Assembly: GCF_024704835.1 (NCBI RefSeq)
Contig: NZ_JAMXBE010000010.1
Span: forward strand, 105,095 to 169,094
Source of the DNA: Parapedobacter tibetensis
GTDB taxonomy: Bacteria > Bacteroidota > Bacteroidia > Sphingobacteriales > Sphingobacteriaceae
DNA: 64,000 bases
Direction: 5' to 3'
Below the pieces are notes generated by a model. That model ran no database searches and was not told the DNA's origin. It saw only the letters and a program-made list of their open reading frames with translations. Positions 28,120 through 37,500 of this stretch are shown piece by piece. The position numbers and the translations under genes are program-made. Numbering within the stretch: position 1 is the stretch's first letter; every line of letters starts with the position of its first letter.

Positions 28120-28191
28120 ATGGCATTTTTTATAACCTATTTCCAATCAGACGGATTAGCTGACGTTTTTGAGAATCGCTTCCTCGCTTAG
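28120..28191 (+). pseudogene. Short relic duplicating part of the upstream glycoside hydrolase gene
   Basis: Immediately after the stop of the GH106-like gene and in the same frame, ATG at 28120 opens 23 codons ending TAG at 28189-28191. Positions 28140-28159 repeat 27831-27850 exactly (20 bp) and the match continues imperfectly to 28176 with two substitutions and one insertion. The peptide reads FQSDGLADVF against FQSDGLGDVL in the gene. It looks like the remnant of a duplicated C-terminal domain after a deletion. Expression or function is not suggested. Confidence 0.55.
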
Positions 28192-28226
28192 TTTGCTGGA
28201 TTGGTCGTGATTTTTTTTAACATAAT

Positions 28227-28277
28227 CTTGGAATTGTCAGATAATAAATATTATATTTGTTGATATGTTCTACATAT
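28227..28277 (+). promoter_or_regulatory. Promoter plus palindromic operator, copy 4
   Basis: CTTG at 28227-28230, 21-nt spacer, TATATTTG at 28252-28259, 4 nt (TTGA), TATGTTCTACATA at 28264-28276. Here the symmetry extends to ATATGT-TCT-ACATAT (28263-28277), the longest perfect version in the window. CCAAT follows at 28281. It serves the sialidase-esterase-sulfatase unit starting at 28333. Confidence 0.85.
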
Positions 28278-28332
28278 AAACCAATTTCAAACCATATAAC
28301 AAAGTAGTTTTCAATTATTTAATTTATGAATT

Positions 28333-29583
28333 ATGATACAATTTTTACAAATTAAACAGGTGGTTCTGAAAGGCTTGTCCTGTTTTACGATTCTTTTTAT
28401 TCTGTCGTGCAGCAAAGAAGCGGGTATCGATAACGTACCGGAGTCTGAATTGCAAGATGATTTTTCACTCGAAGCGGGCGTTCTTGCGGCTCCACAGTTT
28501 CATAGCCACACCGTTCTCTTTAATGGGGGCACGGATGGGTACCATTCTTATCGTATCCCCGCACTGGTCAGAACGACTAATGGTACACTACTGGCATTTG
28601 CGGAAGGGCGTGTAGCCAATAATCGGGACTATGGCAATATTAACTTGGTTTATAAACGATCGACAAACCACGGTGCAAGTTGGTCATCGCTGAAGGAAGT
28701 GGTAGGCTGGGGGCAAGGTACCTGGGGTAACCCTACACCTGTAGTTGACCAGAATACAGGCCGGGTTTGGTTGTTCATGTCCTGGAATGATGAATTTCAT
28801 AATCAAAATGGGAACGATGGTTACGACAAAATTGATTCCTGGGGGGACCGAAGGGTTTATATGACTTATAGTGATGACCATGGGCTTACCTGGTCACCTC
28901 GTCAGAATATGACATCTACGCTTTTGCCTCCCGGATATGCCTGGGATGCCATGGGGCCAGGTAATGGGATACAAAAAGCCAAATCACCGGATAACGGCGC
29001 ATTGATTATTCCGGCCACTCGGAGAAATATTTATAGCACCGACGGAGGAAATACCTGGGCGTACCAACAAATTCACGGCGGCACAAATGAAGGCGCGATT
29101 GTAGAGCGGGATAACGGGTCGTTGTTGCGTAATGATCGCCCGAATAGTACCCAATGGAACCAGCATAAGCGCAGGTGGAAAGCGTCTGGGTCGCTAAGCG
29201 GCGGCTTTAATTCGTTTGTACATGATGCGACGTTGTTAGATCCGAAGTGCCAGGCGTCGATTATACGGTATGCCGGCGATCGTGATCGTTTAATATTCTT
29301 GAATCCGGCCAGCACAGAAAGACGCTGCAAAATGCGTGTAAGGATTAGCTATAACAGTGGAGCTACATGGCCCAGAAGCCGTAGACTTCATGATTGGCTT
29401 ACGGAAACCGAAACGTGCAATCAAGGTAAAGGTGGGTATTCAAGTATGACAAAAACAGCAGATTACAAGATTGGCGCATTAGTCGAATATAACGAAAATG
29501 TAGGCAACGCTACCTCACATCGATCTATCGAATTCCATAGGTTCAATATCCCATGGATATTAAATGGACAATCCGAGCCGTAA
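28333..29583 (+). CDS. Exo-alpha-sialidase (GH33), lipoprotein
   Basis: 416 aa with lipobox Cys in FILSCSKEAG, so probably membrane-anchored. HSYRIPALVRTTNGTLLAFAEGR is a textbook (Y/F)RIP motif. Asp boxes: STNHGASW, SDDHGLTW, STDGGNTW, SYNSGATW. NEGAIVE holds the activating Glu, LRNDRP the second Arg, RRCKMRVRIS the third Arg and KGGYSSM the Tyr nucleophile. It is closer to the compact NanH-type bacterial sialidases than the one at 7753. An ATG at 28326 is out of frame. First gene of a three-gene unit with an SGNH esterase and a sulfatase. Confidence 0.95.
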   Translation: MIQFLQIKQVVLKGLSCFTILFILSCSKEAGIDNVPESELQDDFSLEAGVLAAPQFHSHTVLFNGGTDGYHSYRIPALVRTTNGTLLAFAEGRVANNRDYGNINLVYKRSTNHGASWSSLKEVVGWGQGTWGNPTPVVDQNTGRVWLFMSWNDEFHNQNGNDGYDKIDSWGDRRVYMTYSDDHGLTWSPRQNMTSTLLPPGYAWDAMGPGNGIQKAKSPDNGALIIPATRRNIYSTDGGNTWAYQQIHGGTNEGAIVERDNGSLLRNDRPNSTQWNQHKRRWKASGSLSGGFNSFVHDATLLDPKCQASIIRYAGDRDRLIFLNPASTERRCKMRVRISYNSGATWPRSRRLHDWLTETETCNQGKGGYSSMTKTADYKIGALVEYNENVGNATSHRSIEFHRFNIPWILNGQSEP

Positions 29584-29601
29584 AGCTATTAGGATATCGT
29601 T

Positions 29602-30396
29602 ATGAAAGTATTTCGCAGGATTTATAGCGTGTCCGTGGTTCTTTGCGTGTATCTAGTCACACTGGGGGTCCCAATCGTGCTAGGGCAAGAAGTGCAAAAG
29701 GATGACGACTTCCATATTTATCTTTTGTTGGGCCAATCCAATATGGCTGGCAGGGGAAAAATCACACCGGAATTTGCAGCTATGGAGCATGAAAGGGTTT
29801 TCGCCCTGGATGCTGAAGGACATTGGGTGAAGGCAAAACATCCTCTACATTTCGATAAACCGAAAAGGGCAGGCGTAGGACCAGGGCTTTCGTTTGGGAT
29901 GGAAATCGCTGAGGCGGATTCCGCTATCCGTGTGGGTTTGGTTCCTTGCGCCGTTGGCGGCACGGATATAGGAAAGTGGACCCCCGGTAGTTTCGATGAA
30001 ATCACCAAAACCTACCCCTTTGATGATGCCGTGCGCCGGCTGAAGACAGCACAAAAATACGGCGTGATTAAAGGGGTGCTGTGGATGCAGGGTGAAGCGA
30101 ATAGCACAGAAAAAAAGAAGCATAAGTATCTGAAAAAATTATCGAAGTTAATCTCAAGAATAAGAAAGGAATCGAATACCCCCGATTTACCTTTTGTGGT
30201 TAGTGAATTAGGTAGGTACAAGGATAGCTATGCATTGATAAATGAGCAACTCGCTAAACTGCCGTTAAAGGTTAAAAATACATGGGTCGTTTCGTCTGAA
30301 GGGCTGACTCATAAGGGAGATGGTGTCCACCTAAACAGTGAATCTGCTCACGAATTGGGAATAAGGTTTGCAAGGGCCGTCCTGTCAATTAGGTAG
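29602..30396 (+). CDS. Secreted SGNH carbohydrate esterase (sialate O-acetylesterase/CE6-like)
   Basis: 264 aa with a signal peptide ending VLGQ. Block I is LLLGQSNMAGRG (Ser nucleophile), followed by VPCAVGGTDIGKW, GVLWMQGEANS and DGVHLNSES (catalytic Asp/His). This set defines the family of sialate O-acetylesterases and acetylxylan esterases (SASA domain). Between a sialidase and a sulfatase, the natural role is removal of O-acetyl groups that shield sialic acid or other sugars. It is half the size of the other esterase at 40801 and lacks its beta-sandwich domain. Confidence 0.88.
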   Translation: MKVFRRIYSVSVVLCVYLVTLGVPIVLGQEVQKDDDFHIYLLLGQSNMAGRGKITPEFAAMEHERVFALDAEGHWVKAKHPLHFDKPKRAGVGPGLSFGMEIAEADSAIRVGLVPCAVGGTDIGKWTPGSFDEITKTYPFDDAVRRLKTAQKYGVIKGVLWMQGEANSTEKKKHKYLKKLSKLISRIRKESNTPDLPFVVSELGRYKDSYALINEQLAKLPLKVKNTWVVSSEGLTHKGDGVHLNSESAHELGIRFARAVLSIR

Positions 30397-30448
30397 TGAA
30401 GGATTCGTTGCCCGTTTATCTGGAACAAACTACCGTTATGTGGTAAAA

Positions 30449-32197
30449 ATGAAAGAAATGGAAAAAATCATCTTGCTTTTGATTACGAATTTATGCACCT
30501 CAGCACTGCTGGCCCAGCGGGCACCGCTGCGCGTATTCCACAACGACGTACCCGCCGTCCGCGAAGAATACCGGAAAGCCTATGGCGTGCCGGTGGAAGC
30601 AGTGCCGGCGACAGACCGCCAGCCCAATATGCTGTTTATTACGAGCGACCAGCAATACTGGATGGGCGTGGGTTACAACGATACCACCCTGAAAACACCT
30701 AACCTCGATCGACTGGCCAAATCAGGTATGATTTTCGACCGTGCCTATACCTGCAATCCTGTATGTACCCCTGCGAGGGCTTCGATGATTACAGGCATGT
30801 ACCCCTCGCAGCACGGCGCGTATGCCCTCGGTACCAAGCTTCCAGAAACCGTCCCTACCGTTGGCGACTACCTGAAAGAATTGGGTTACCGTACAGCATT
30901 GGTTGGCAAAGCGCACTTCATGCCCTTGGCGGGCAACGCCGAGTACCCCTCGCTGGAAGCCTATCCGGTACTCCAGGACCTGGACTTCTGGACCCATTAC
31001 CGCGGGCCGTTCTATGGGTTTGAGTCGGTCGAGCTGGCCCGGCCGCATGGCGACGAAGCGCATGTTGGCCAGCATTATGCCCTCTGGATGGAACGCAAGC
31101 TAAAAGAAGCGGGGCACGATCCCGCAACATGGAAACAATGGTACCGCAAACCCCGGCAAGCGAAATTTAATGCGGCAAACGCGGTGATGCGGCCCATTAT
31201 GGAGGAACATGCCGCACAAGGGAACGCCCAGAATGGGGTATGGAACATCCCCGGTGAATACCATTTAAATGCATGGATAGCCGACCAGACCAATGCACAA
31301 ATCGATGTATCAATCAAAGATGGAAGGCCTTTTTTCGTGTGGGCAAGTTTTTTTGACCCGCATCCGCCCTACCTGGTTCCCGAGCCATGGGCTTCAATGT
31401 ATGACCCCGAAGATATGGTCCTGCCCGAGGTGCCCCAAGGCGATCTGGATGACATGCCGCACCACTACCGGATGACGCAGACCAACCAAAAAGGATGGAA
31501 CAAGCAATACATGGAAGACGGACAGGGCGTCCATGGATTCTACAGTCACCTGGTGAATCCCGAAAAAGCCAAGCGGGACAAAGCCATCTATTACGGCATG
31601 ATCTCTATGATGGATCACTACATCGGCAAGATCCTGGATCACCTGGAGCAAACCGGTCAGCTGGAAAACACCATCATCGTGTTTACCACCGATCACGGGC
31701 ATCACCTGGGTACGCATGGCCTTTATGCCAAGGGCGGCTTCGCTTTTGAGGAAGACCTGCGTATTCCGTTTGTCGTTTCATGGAAAGACCGCTTTCCATC
31801 GGGCGGGCGCACTGATGCCCTCATATCCGTGGTGGATCTTGCCCCGACCTTTATCTCCCTTGCCGGCGGCGAAAAACCGACAACCATGAGCGGTGTTGAT
31901 GCCTCGGCCCTCTGGTATGGCAAAGCTGACAAGGTACGCGATTGGGTCATTACTGAAAATCACTTCCAGCCTACTAAATTTTACCAGAAGACCTATATCG
32001 AAGGACGGTATAAAATAACCTGGTACATGCATTCCGATGAAGGAGAGCTATTCGATTTACAGACCGATCCACAGGAATTCAACAACCTATGGCAACAAGA
32101 AGACTTCAAGGAACTGAAAATGGAAATGATGCACCGGGCCATGCAAGCTGATATGTTTAAGGAGACGGCATGGATGCCTCGCTTAGGGCCGGCTTAA
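30449..32197 (+). CDS. Secreted sulfatase (S1 family, CTPAR type)
   Basis: Start at ATG 30449 (or 30458) gives about 582 aa with a signal peptide ending LLAQ; the frame extends upstream into the previous gene without use. Metal-site block is NMLFITSDQQYW (D67-Q68 rather than the usual Asp pair), formylglycine signature CTPARASMITG with Cys106. Later blocks: VGKAHF, WASFFDPHPPYLVPEPW, FTTDHGHHLGTHGLYAKGG and LRIPFVVSW. The TSDQ variant occurs in a recognised set of S1 sulfatases. Composition is GC-rich compared with the two genes before it and the gene after it. Confidence 0.92.
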   Translation: MKEMEKIILLLITNLCTSALLAQRAPLRVFHNDVPAVREEYRKAYGVPVEAVPATDRQPNMLFITSDQQYWMGVGYNDTTLKTPNLDRLAKSGMIFDRAYTCNPVCTPARASMITGMYPSQHGAYALGTKLPETVPTVGDYLKELGYRTALVGKAHFMPLAGNAEYPSLEAYPVLQDLDFWTHYRGPFYGFESVELARPHGDEAHVGQHYALWMERKLKEAGHDPATWKQWYRKPRQAKFNAANAVMRPIMEEHAAQGNAQNGVWNIPGEYHLNAWIADQTNAQIDVSIKDGRPFFVWASFFDPHPPYLVPEPWASMYDPEDMVLPEVPQGDLDDMPHHYRMTQTNQKGWNKQYMEDGQGVHGFYSHLVNPEKAKRDKAIYYGMISMMDHYIGKILDHLEQTGQLENTIIVFTTDHGHHLGTHGLYAKGGFAFEEDLRIPFVVSWKDRFPSGGRTDALISVVDLAPTFISLAGGEKPTTMSGVDASALWYGKADKVRDWVITENHFQPTKFYQKTYIEGRYKITWYMHSDEGELFDLQTDPQEFNNLWQQEDFKELKMEMMHRAMQADMFKETAWMPRLGPA

Positions 32198-32374
32198 TGG
32201 TTGAAATGAGCATAACCCCCGGTAAATGCTATTTGTAATAATTGGATAAATTTAACTATAAACGCCAAAAGAATAAAAACATATGAAACCGACATGATTA
32301 AAAATAATCATTATTCACATTCCTGTCTATTTTTAACGGCGTTCATGAATGCTTTGCAGTTAAACCCACAGGGG

Positions 32375-32438
32375 TCCGCCAGCTGGCGGATTAATCATCA
32401 AAGGTTCCATCTGGCCATTGAACCGAGCTTGCGAGCTC
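32375..32438. repeat. Two palindromes in the 294-bp gap before the GH27 gene
   Basis: TCCGCCAGCTGGCGGA at 32375-32390 is a perfect 16-bp palindrome; GAGCT-TGCG-AGCTC at 32425-32438 is a 5-bp inverted repeat. Just downstream CATTGATGCCTT recurs in inverted orientation near 63870. This looks like an intergenic palindromic repeat element. No clear TAnnTTTG promoter and no TATGTTCTACATA operator are seen in the 32198-32491 gap. Confidence 0.6.
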
Positions 32439-32491
32439 ATTGATGCCTTGAAAAGTCAAATAATGACATCAATAAAATTAAAAATAAACAG

Positions 32492-34426
32492 ATGAAATAC
32501 ACTGGTCTTTGTTGTTTAGTAACACTTTTTTTATGTGTGTTTGCTAATAGTGCCCTAAGCCAAGTACGTGATAGTAGCTGGTTTTCCGAAATGTATCATT
32601 CTATTACCCATACCGATTCTTCAGCATGGAAGAATAATGTTAGTCATCTTTGGTATGAATTGAGGGGTCGTTTCACCAATGCTGATGTTCTTCTGGAAAT
32701 GAGTTGGGAAGAGCGTGATGGTATCTGGAGTGATGCATTACCAAAGGGAATTAAAGGAACGCAGGTCCTGGCGAATAAGTATTTAGATGCATACAGGGTT
32801 TCATGTAATGAACGCGGAGTAGCGCCGGAACCGCTTGATTCAGCCGTTAGAACCATGGAAGATCTCGTAAGTCTCCGGGCAGTTTACTTGGCTTCGAGGA
32901 AGGCAGAGTATATTATTTTAACACCTAAACCGAGTAAAAGTCCAAAAATAAATAGTCCGAAACTATACGGCGTGCGTCCAAACCATGAGATCATCTATAG
33001 GATTGCGGTTTCTGGCGAGAAGCCAATGCGATATGCGGTTAACGGATTGCCACCGGGTTCTTATTTAGACGAAGAGTCTGGTGTAATTAGAGGAAGCATC
33101 GCTAAAAAGGGAGCATATGATGTTGTTATTACCGCTCAAAATAAACATGGTAAGGATGAACAGCACGTGTTAATTAAGGTAGGCGGAGATATTGCGCTAA
33201 CCCCACCAATGGGCTGGAATAGCTGGAATTCCTATGCGTGCAATGTTACGGCGGCTGATATTAAAAATGCTGCAGATATCCTGATTGACTCGGGCCTTGC
33301 AGATTTCGGTTGGAGCTATATTAATATTGATGATTGCTGGATGAAGGTGCCGGATATCGAGCATATGCCCGAAGGGGAAGATAAAGCGATTCGGAAACCT
33401 TATTACGAGGCGAACGTAGCTTTCCGTACCAACACAAAGAAAGTACGTTTTAATGAACATGAACTGGTCGGTAAGACAAGGGATGATAACGGAAGCATTT
33501 TGTCCAATAAAGATTTCCCGGATATGCAATCTTTGACGGGGTATTTGCACGAATATGGGCTTAAAGCAGGGATTTATACATCACCCGGACCACTAACGTG
33601 CCAACGTTATGAAGGTAGTTATGAACATGAAATGGAGGACGCTCAACAATTCGCAAAATGGGGATTTGACTACTTGAAATATGATTGGTGCGGATACCGA
33701 GGCGTAGTTCCGGAACCGGATTTAAACGAAGCCCAATTACCGTATCGCTTGATGGGCGATGCGTTAAAAAGTGTGAATAGAGACATTGTCTTTAGTCTGT
33801 GTCAATACGGGAATAAAGATGTTTGGAAATGGGGAAAATCTATTGGCGGAAACTTATGGCGTACCAGGGGTGATATAAGGGACAATTGGGGAAGCATTTT
33901 AAAAAACGGCTTTAGCCAGGCAGGCTTGGAATCCTATGCAGGTCCGGGACATTGGAATGATCCGGACATGCTGGTTGTTGGTTATGTGGGATGGAGCCAG
34001 CATTTGAGGCCCACCATGCTTTCTCCTAATGAACAATATGCCCATATTTCACTTTGGAGTTTACTTAGTGCGCCGCTTCTAATCGGATCCGATTTAACCC
34101 GTTTGGATCCGTTTACTTACAATTTACTGTCAAATGCTGAAGTTATTGCCATTAATCAAGACATGCTGGGGAATCAGGCTACAAGAGTCCTAAAAGAAGA
34201 TGATATTCAGGTGTGGGTAAAATCCTTGTCAGATGGATCGATGGCTGTGGGAATATTCAATCTTGGTGAAACTCCGCTATCATATAAACTATCATTATCC
34301 GCTTTGGGCTTATCTCGTAACCATCATGCCCGCGATGTGTGGACACAGAAAGATTTAGGAACGTTTAGCGGAAATATTGATCTTGACATCAATAGACATG
34401 GCGTTAAGCTGTTGAAAATAAAATAA
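32492..34426 (+). CDS. GH27 alpha-galactosidase/alpha-N-acetylgalactosaminidase-like enzyme with extra N-terminal region
   Basis: 644 aa; signal peptide ending ALSQ. Residues ~25-155 are a helical region I do not recognise, ~160-230 a small Ig-like domain (putative Ig), then the catalytic TIM barrel from LTPPMGWNSWNSY. GH27 landmarks: YINIDDCW, GLKAGIYTSPG, FDYLKYDWCG with the nucleophile Asp398, and WRTRGDIRDNW with acid/base Asp461; GHWNDPDMLVVG follows. A C-terminal beta-sandwich ends the protein. It removes alpha-linked Gal or GalNAc, both found on mucin-type glycans. It is AT-rich and stands alone: no six-copy operator precedes it, and a strong hairpin follows. Confidence 0.9.
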   Translation: MKYTGLCCLVTLFLCVFANSALSQVRDSSWFSEMYHSITHTDSSAWKNNVSHLWYELRGRFTNADVLLEMSWEERDGIWSDALPKGIKGTQVLANKYLDAYRVSCNERGVAPEPLDSAVRTMEDLVSLRAVYLASRKAEYIILTPKPSKSPKINSPKLYGVRPNHEIIYRIAVSGEKPMRYAVNGLPPGSYLDEESGVIRGSIAKKGAYDVVITAQNKHGKDEQHVLIKVGGDIALTPPMGWNSWNSYACNVTAADIKNAADILIDSGLADFGWSYINIDDCWMKVPDIEHMPEGEDKAIRKPYYEANVAFRTNTKKVRFNEHELVGKTRDDNGSILSNKDFPDMQSLTGYLHEYGLKAGIYTSPGPLTCQRYEGSYEHEMEDAQQFAKWGFDYLKYDWCGYRGVVPEPDLNEAQLPYRLMGDALKSVNRDIVFSLCQYGNKDVWKWGKSIGGNLWRTRGDIRDNWGSILKNGFSQAGLESYAGPGHWNDPDMLVVGYVGWSQHLRPTMLSPNEQYAHISLWSLLSAPLLIGSDLTRLDPFTYNLLSNAEVIAINQDMLGNQATRVLKEDDIQVWVKSLSDGSMAVGIFNLGETPLSYKLSLSALGLSRNHHARDVWTQKDLGTFSGNIDLDINRHGVKLLKIK

Positions 34427-34438
34427 TATGAAGTACGC

Positions 34439-34448
34439 ATAACGTTAT
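34439..34448. promoter_or_regulatory. Perfect palindrome ATAACGTTAT after the GH27 gene
   Basis: ATAACGTTAT is a 10-bp perfect palindrome with a CG centre, as in LacI-family operators. The longer string ACGCATAACGTTA (34435-34447) recurs at 50917-50929 inside another inverted repeat. It lies between the GH27 stop and a hairpin, so its target, if any, is unclear. Confidence 0.3.
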
Positions 34449-34450
34449 CG

Positions 34451-34469
34451 CTCCCCGGACCCCGGGGAG
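34451..34469. terminator. GC-rich hairpin after the GH27 gene
   Basis: CTCCCCGG-ACC-CCGGGGAG is a perfect 8-bp stem with a 3-nt loop, 25 nt after the GH27 stop. No T-run follows directly, so it may be a terminator without U-tract or a palindromic repeat; it separates this unit from the next promoter at 34516. Confidence 0.5.
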
Positions 34470-34515
34470 AAGCTGATTGAACATTAACCCTCGTTTAACA
34501 ATTTTTAAACAATAA

Positions 34516-34565
34516 TTTGGAACTATCGAACGTTAAACTCTATATTTGTTGATATGTTCTACATA
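34516..34565 (+). promoter_or_regulatory. Promoter plus palindromic operator, copy 5
   Basis: TTTG at 34516-34519, 21-nt spacer, TATATTTG at 34541-34548, 4 nt (TTGA), TATGTTCTACATA at 34553-34565; CCAAT at 34570. It is 35 nt before the start of the third SusC. Confidence 0.85.
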
Positions 34566-34599
34566 AAGACCAATGTCCAATATTAAATTTAACTGAGTT

Positions 34600-37500
34600 A
34601 TGAGGGTTAATTTGTTAGTTATTGTTTTCCTGTGTTGTACTATTTTTTCAATGCAACATGTAGTCGCACAGGATAGGAGGGTTGCGGGTACGGTCAGTGG
34701 GGCTGACGGAAATCCGCTCGAAGGGGTGACGGTTTCACTCAAAGATTCAAATGCAAAAACCACTACGGATGGAAACGGAGCATTTAGCATCGATGTGCCG
34801 CCCACGGGGCAAGTGCTCATTTTTACGGCTATCGGGTTCGAAACGATAGAGACTCCTATACCCGCGTCAAATGAAGTCAACATTACGCTAGCCGGCGCAC
34901 ATGAGCGTTTGGACGAAGTCGTGGTGGTGGGATATGGCACCCAATCACGCCGAACGATTACTTCAGCCATTACGAAAATCAGTGGTGAGGCTTTGCGTAA
35001 CATTCCCATCAGTACAGTAGGGGAGGGATTGAAAGGCAAAGTGGCCGGTGCACGCGTGTATCAGTCCAACAATACGCCAGGTGCGGATGCTGTTTTCCGG
35101 ATACGAGGTGGGTCGTCCATCAATAAATCAAACAATCCGCTGGTACTGGTGGATGGGGTGGAACGGGCGTTTTCCGGTATCAATCCCAATGATGTGGAAT
35201 CGATCGAAGTGCTCAAAGATGCGGCGTCTACGGCCATCTACGGTTCGCGCGCTTCCAATGGGGTGGTGTTGATTACCACCAAACAGGGATCAGCCTCGCA
35301 GGCGCCGCGGATTACGTTTGATGCGAGCCTTGCATACCAGGAACCGGAAACCCTCATCGATTTTATGAATTCGAGGGACTATATCAATACGGTGCGCCCG
35401 GCCGTGGCCTTGAGTCCGAACCCGCAGTACAACAGCGCTTCGGGATATTCGGCCAGTTCCGGCAATGATGAAAGCTCGCTTTATTCCACCCGATACCTAG
35501 GCGAGGGTGAAGCTGTGCCCGCAGGGTACAGTTCGATGCCTGACCCCGTGGATCCAAGTAGAACATTGATCTATCAAGATAACGATTACCAATCGCTGAT
35601 GTTCCGCGAAGTGCTTTGGCAAAACTATTACCTGGGCGTCGATGGAGGCAATGAGTATCTTCGGTATGCGGCCAGCGGTGGCTATACGGATGATGCCGGC
35701 GTAGCCTTAGGCACCGGTTATACCCGTTATAGTGCACGAGCAAAGACGGATGTGACGATCTCGGAACGGCTTACATTAAATACGGCCGTTGATTTTTCGT
35801 TGACGCGTTCCAGTCAATTTGAAAACCAGCAGAACGTGATTGCAAGGGGATTGGCTACACCGCCTACCCAGAAAATATACTATGCAGACGGTCGGCCGAC
35901 ACCAGGCTACAACGCTACCTCGCCAAACCCCGTCTGGTGGAATTATACCCGCGACGTGGCAAACAAGGACCAACGGCTTTCCTTGATTGGTGGTTTAAAT
36001 TACCGGATTTTGGACCAATTGAAGGCCAATGTCCAACTTTCGAACTATAACCACGCCACGCAATATGATTATTTTGAAAGAGCGCATGAATTCAGCGGTC
36101 TCCGGACCACTGAGGCTAGGTTTGCTGAGCTGGAACGGACCAAACTGGACGCCTATCTCTCTTATGATGAGACCTTTGGTAGCCAGCACGCGCTATCGGG
36201 GATGGCGGGTTATTCGTACCAGGTGACCGATAACAAGGGGTTTTCCGCCAGCGCCACGGGTGCGAGCTCCGACAAAGTGCCTACGTTGACCGCCGGACCG
36301 AATAAGACCGGCGCAGATAGCAATTTTGATGAAGAGGTGTTGATCGGTTATTTCGGTCGCCTCTCCTATGATTACATGAAGAAATACCTGCTGATGGCGA
36401 CATTTCGGGTCGACGGCTCGTCGCTGTTTGCGCAGGAGAACCGCTGGGGCTTTTTCCCGGGGGTGTCAGCAGGTTGGGTGATTTCGGACGAAAATTTCTT
36501 ACAGAATAGCCCGGTCATCAATTACTTAAAACTGCGGACAAGTTACGGACAGACGGGTAACAACGCAATCGGGTTGTACGATGCGCTTGGCCGGTATGCG
36601 ACCGACGCCCGGTATAATGGAAATGCGGGTATTGTTCCTGGGACCTCAGGCAATGCCACCGCTACCATGCCGAACCGGGACCTGACCTGGGAAACCTCGA
36701 CGCAGCTCGATGCTGGTTTCGATTTGAATATTATCAATAACCGGATTTCAATCAGTGCCGATTATTTTAACAAAATCACGGAAGATTTGCTGTTCAGCAT
36801 GGAGCTGCCTAATACTTCTGGTTTTGATAACGTACAAACCAATGTCGGCAAGGTGCGGTTCCATGGTTATGACTTGGAATTGTCGTCGCGCAACATCCAG
36901 ACGGATGCATTTTCCTGGGATTCGAAACTTACTTGGAGCTTTGTCAAGAACAAAGTGCTCGAATTGCCGGACAATGGCCGAGACCGTAATCGTATCGGCG
37001 GGATTACCCTGGCTGACGGGACGGCTTTCGGCGGTACTGCCGAGGGGGAGTCGTTGTATCGGTATACGGGCTATGTGGTGGACCATATCCTGCAAAATGC
37101 GGAGCAGGCGGCCAATGCACGGTACGATGAGCGTGCGCGCGGCTTTGATCCTACAGATGGACAAAGCATACGCGGCCGGAAATTGCCGGGCGACTATGAA
37201 TGGATGGACCGCGATGGGGATGGGCGGATTACGACCATGGACCAGTTTGACTTGGGTGTAACGGTGCCACACACTACCGGTGGCTTGAATAACTCCTTCT
37301 CGTATAAAAACTTTAGCCTGAACATATTCGTGGATTGGGCATTGGGACATTCGATTAACCACAATGCGTATATGCGCTACTTCATGAATACCTTTGCCAA
37401 CAACTACACCATTGTGGACGAAGTTAAAGAGACGTGGAAGCAAGAGGGTGATGGCACCAAGTATGCCCGGTTTACGGCGAACGATCCCGACGCTGGCAAC

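Noticed and set aside
28326..28355. ATG at 28326 before the sialidase
   Set aside because: It is out of frame with the sialidase and stops after nine codons; 28333 starts the lipoprotein signal.
32211..32250. CTATTTG near 32228 as a promoter for the GH27 gene
   Set aside because: It does not fit TAnnTTTG and has no -33 element at the right distance.
36748..37443. Long open frame of 231 codons on the - strand
   Set aside because: It lies wholly inside the SusC gene at 34600, has no family motif and is explained by codon bias of the real gene. The same holds for - strand frames at 22391-22957, 51099-51887, 54627-55298, 13199-13666 and 13910-14395.
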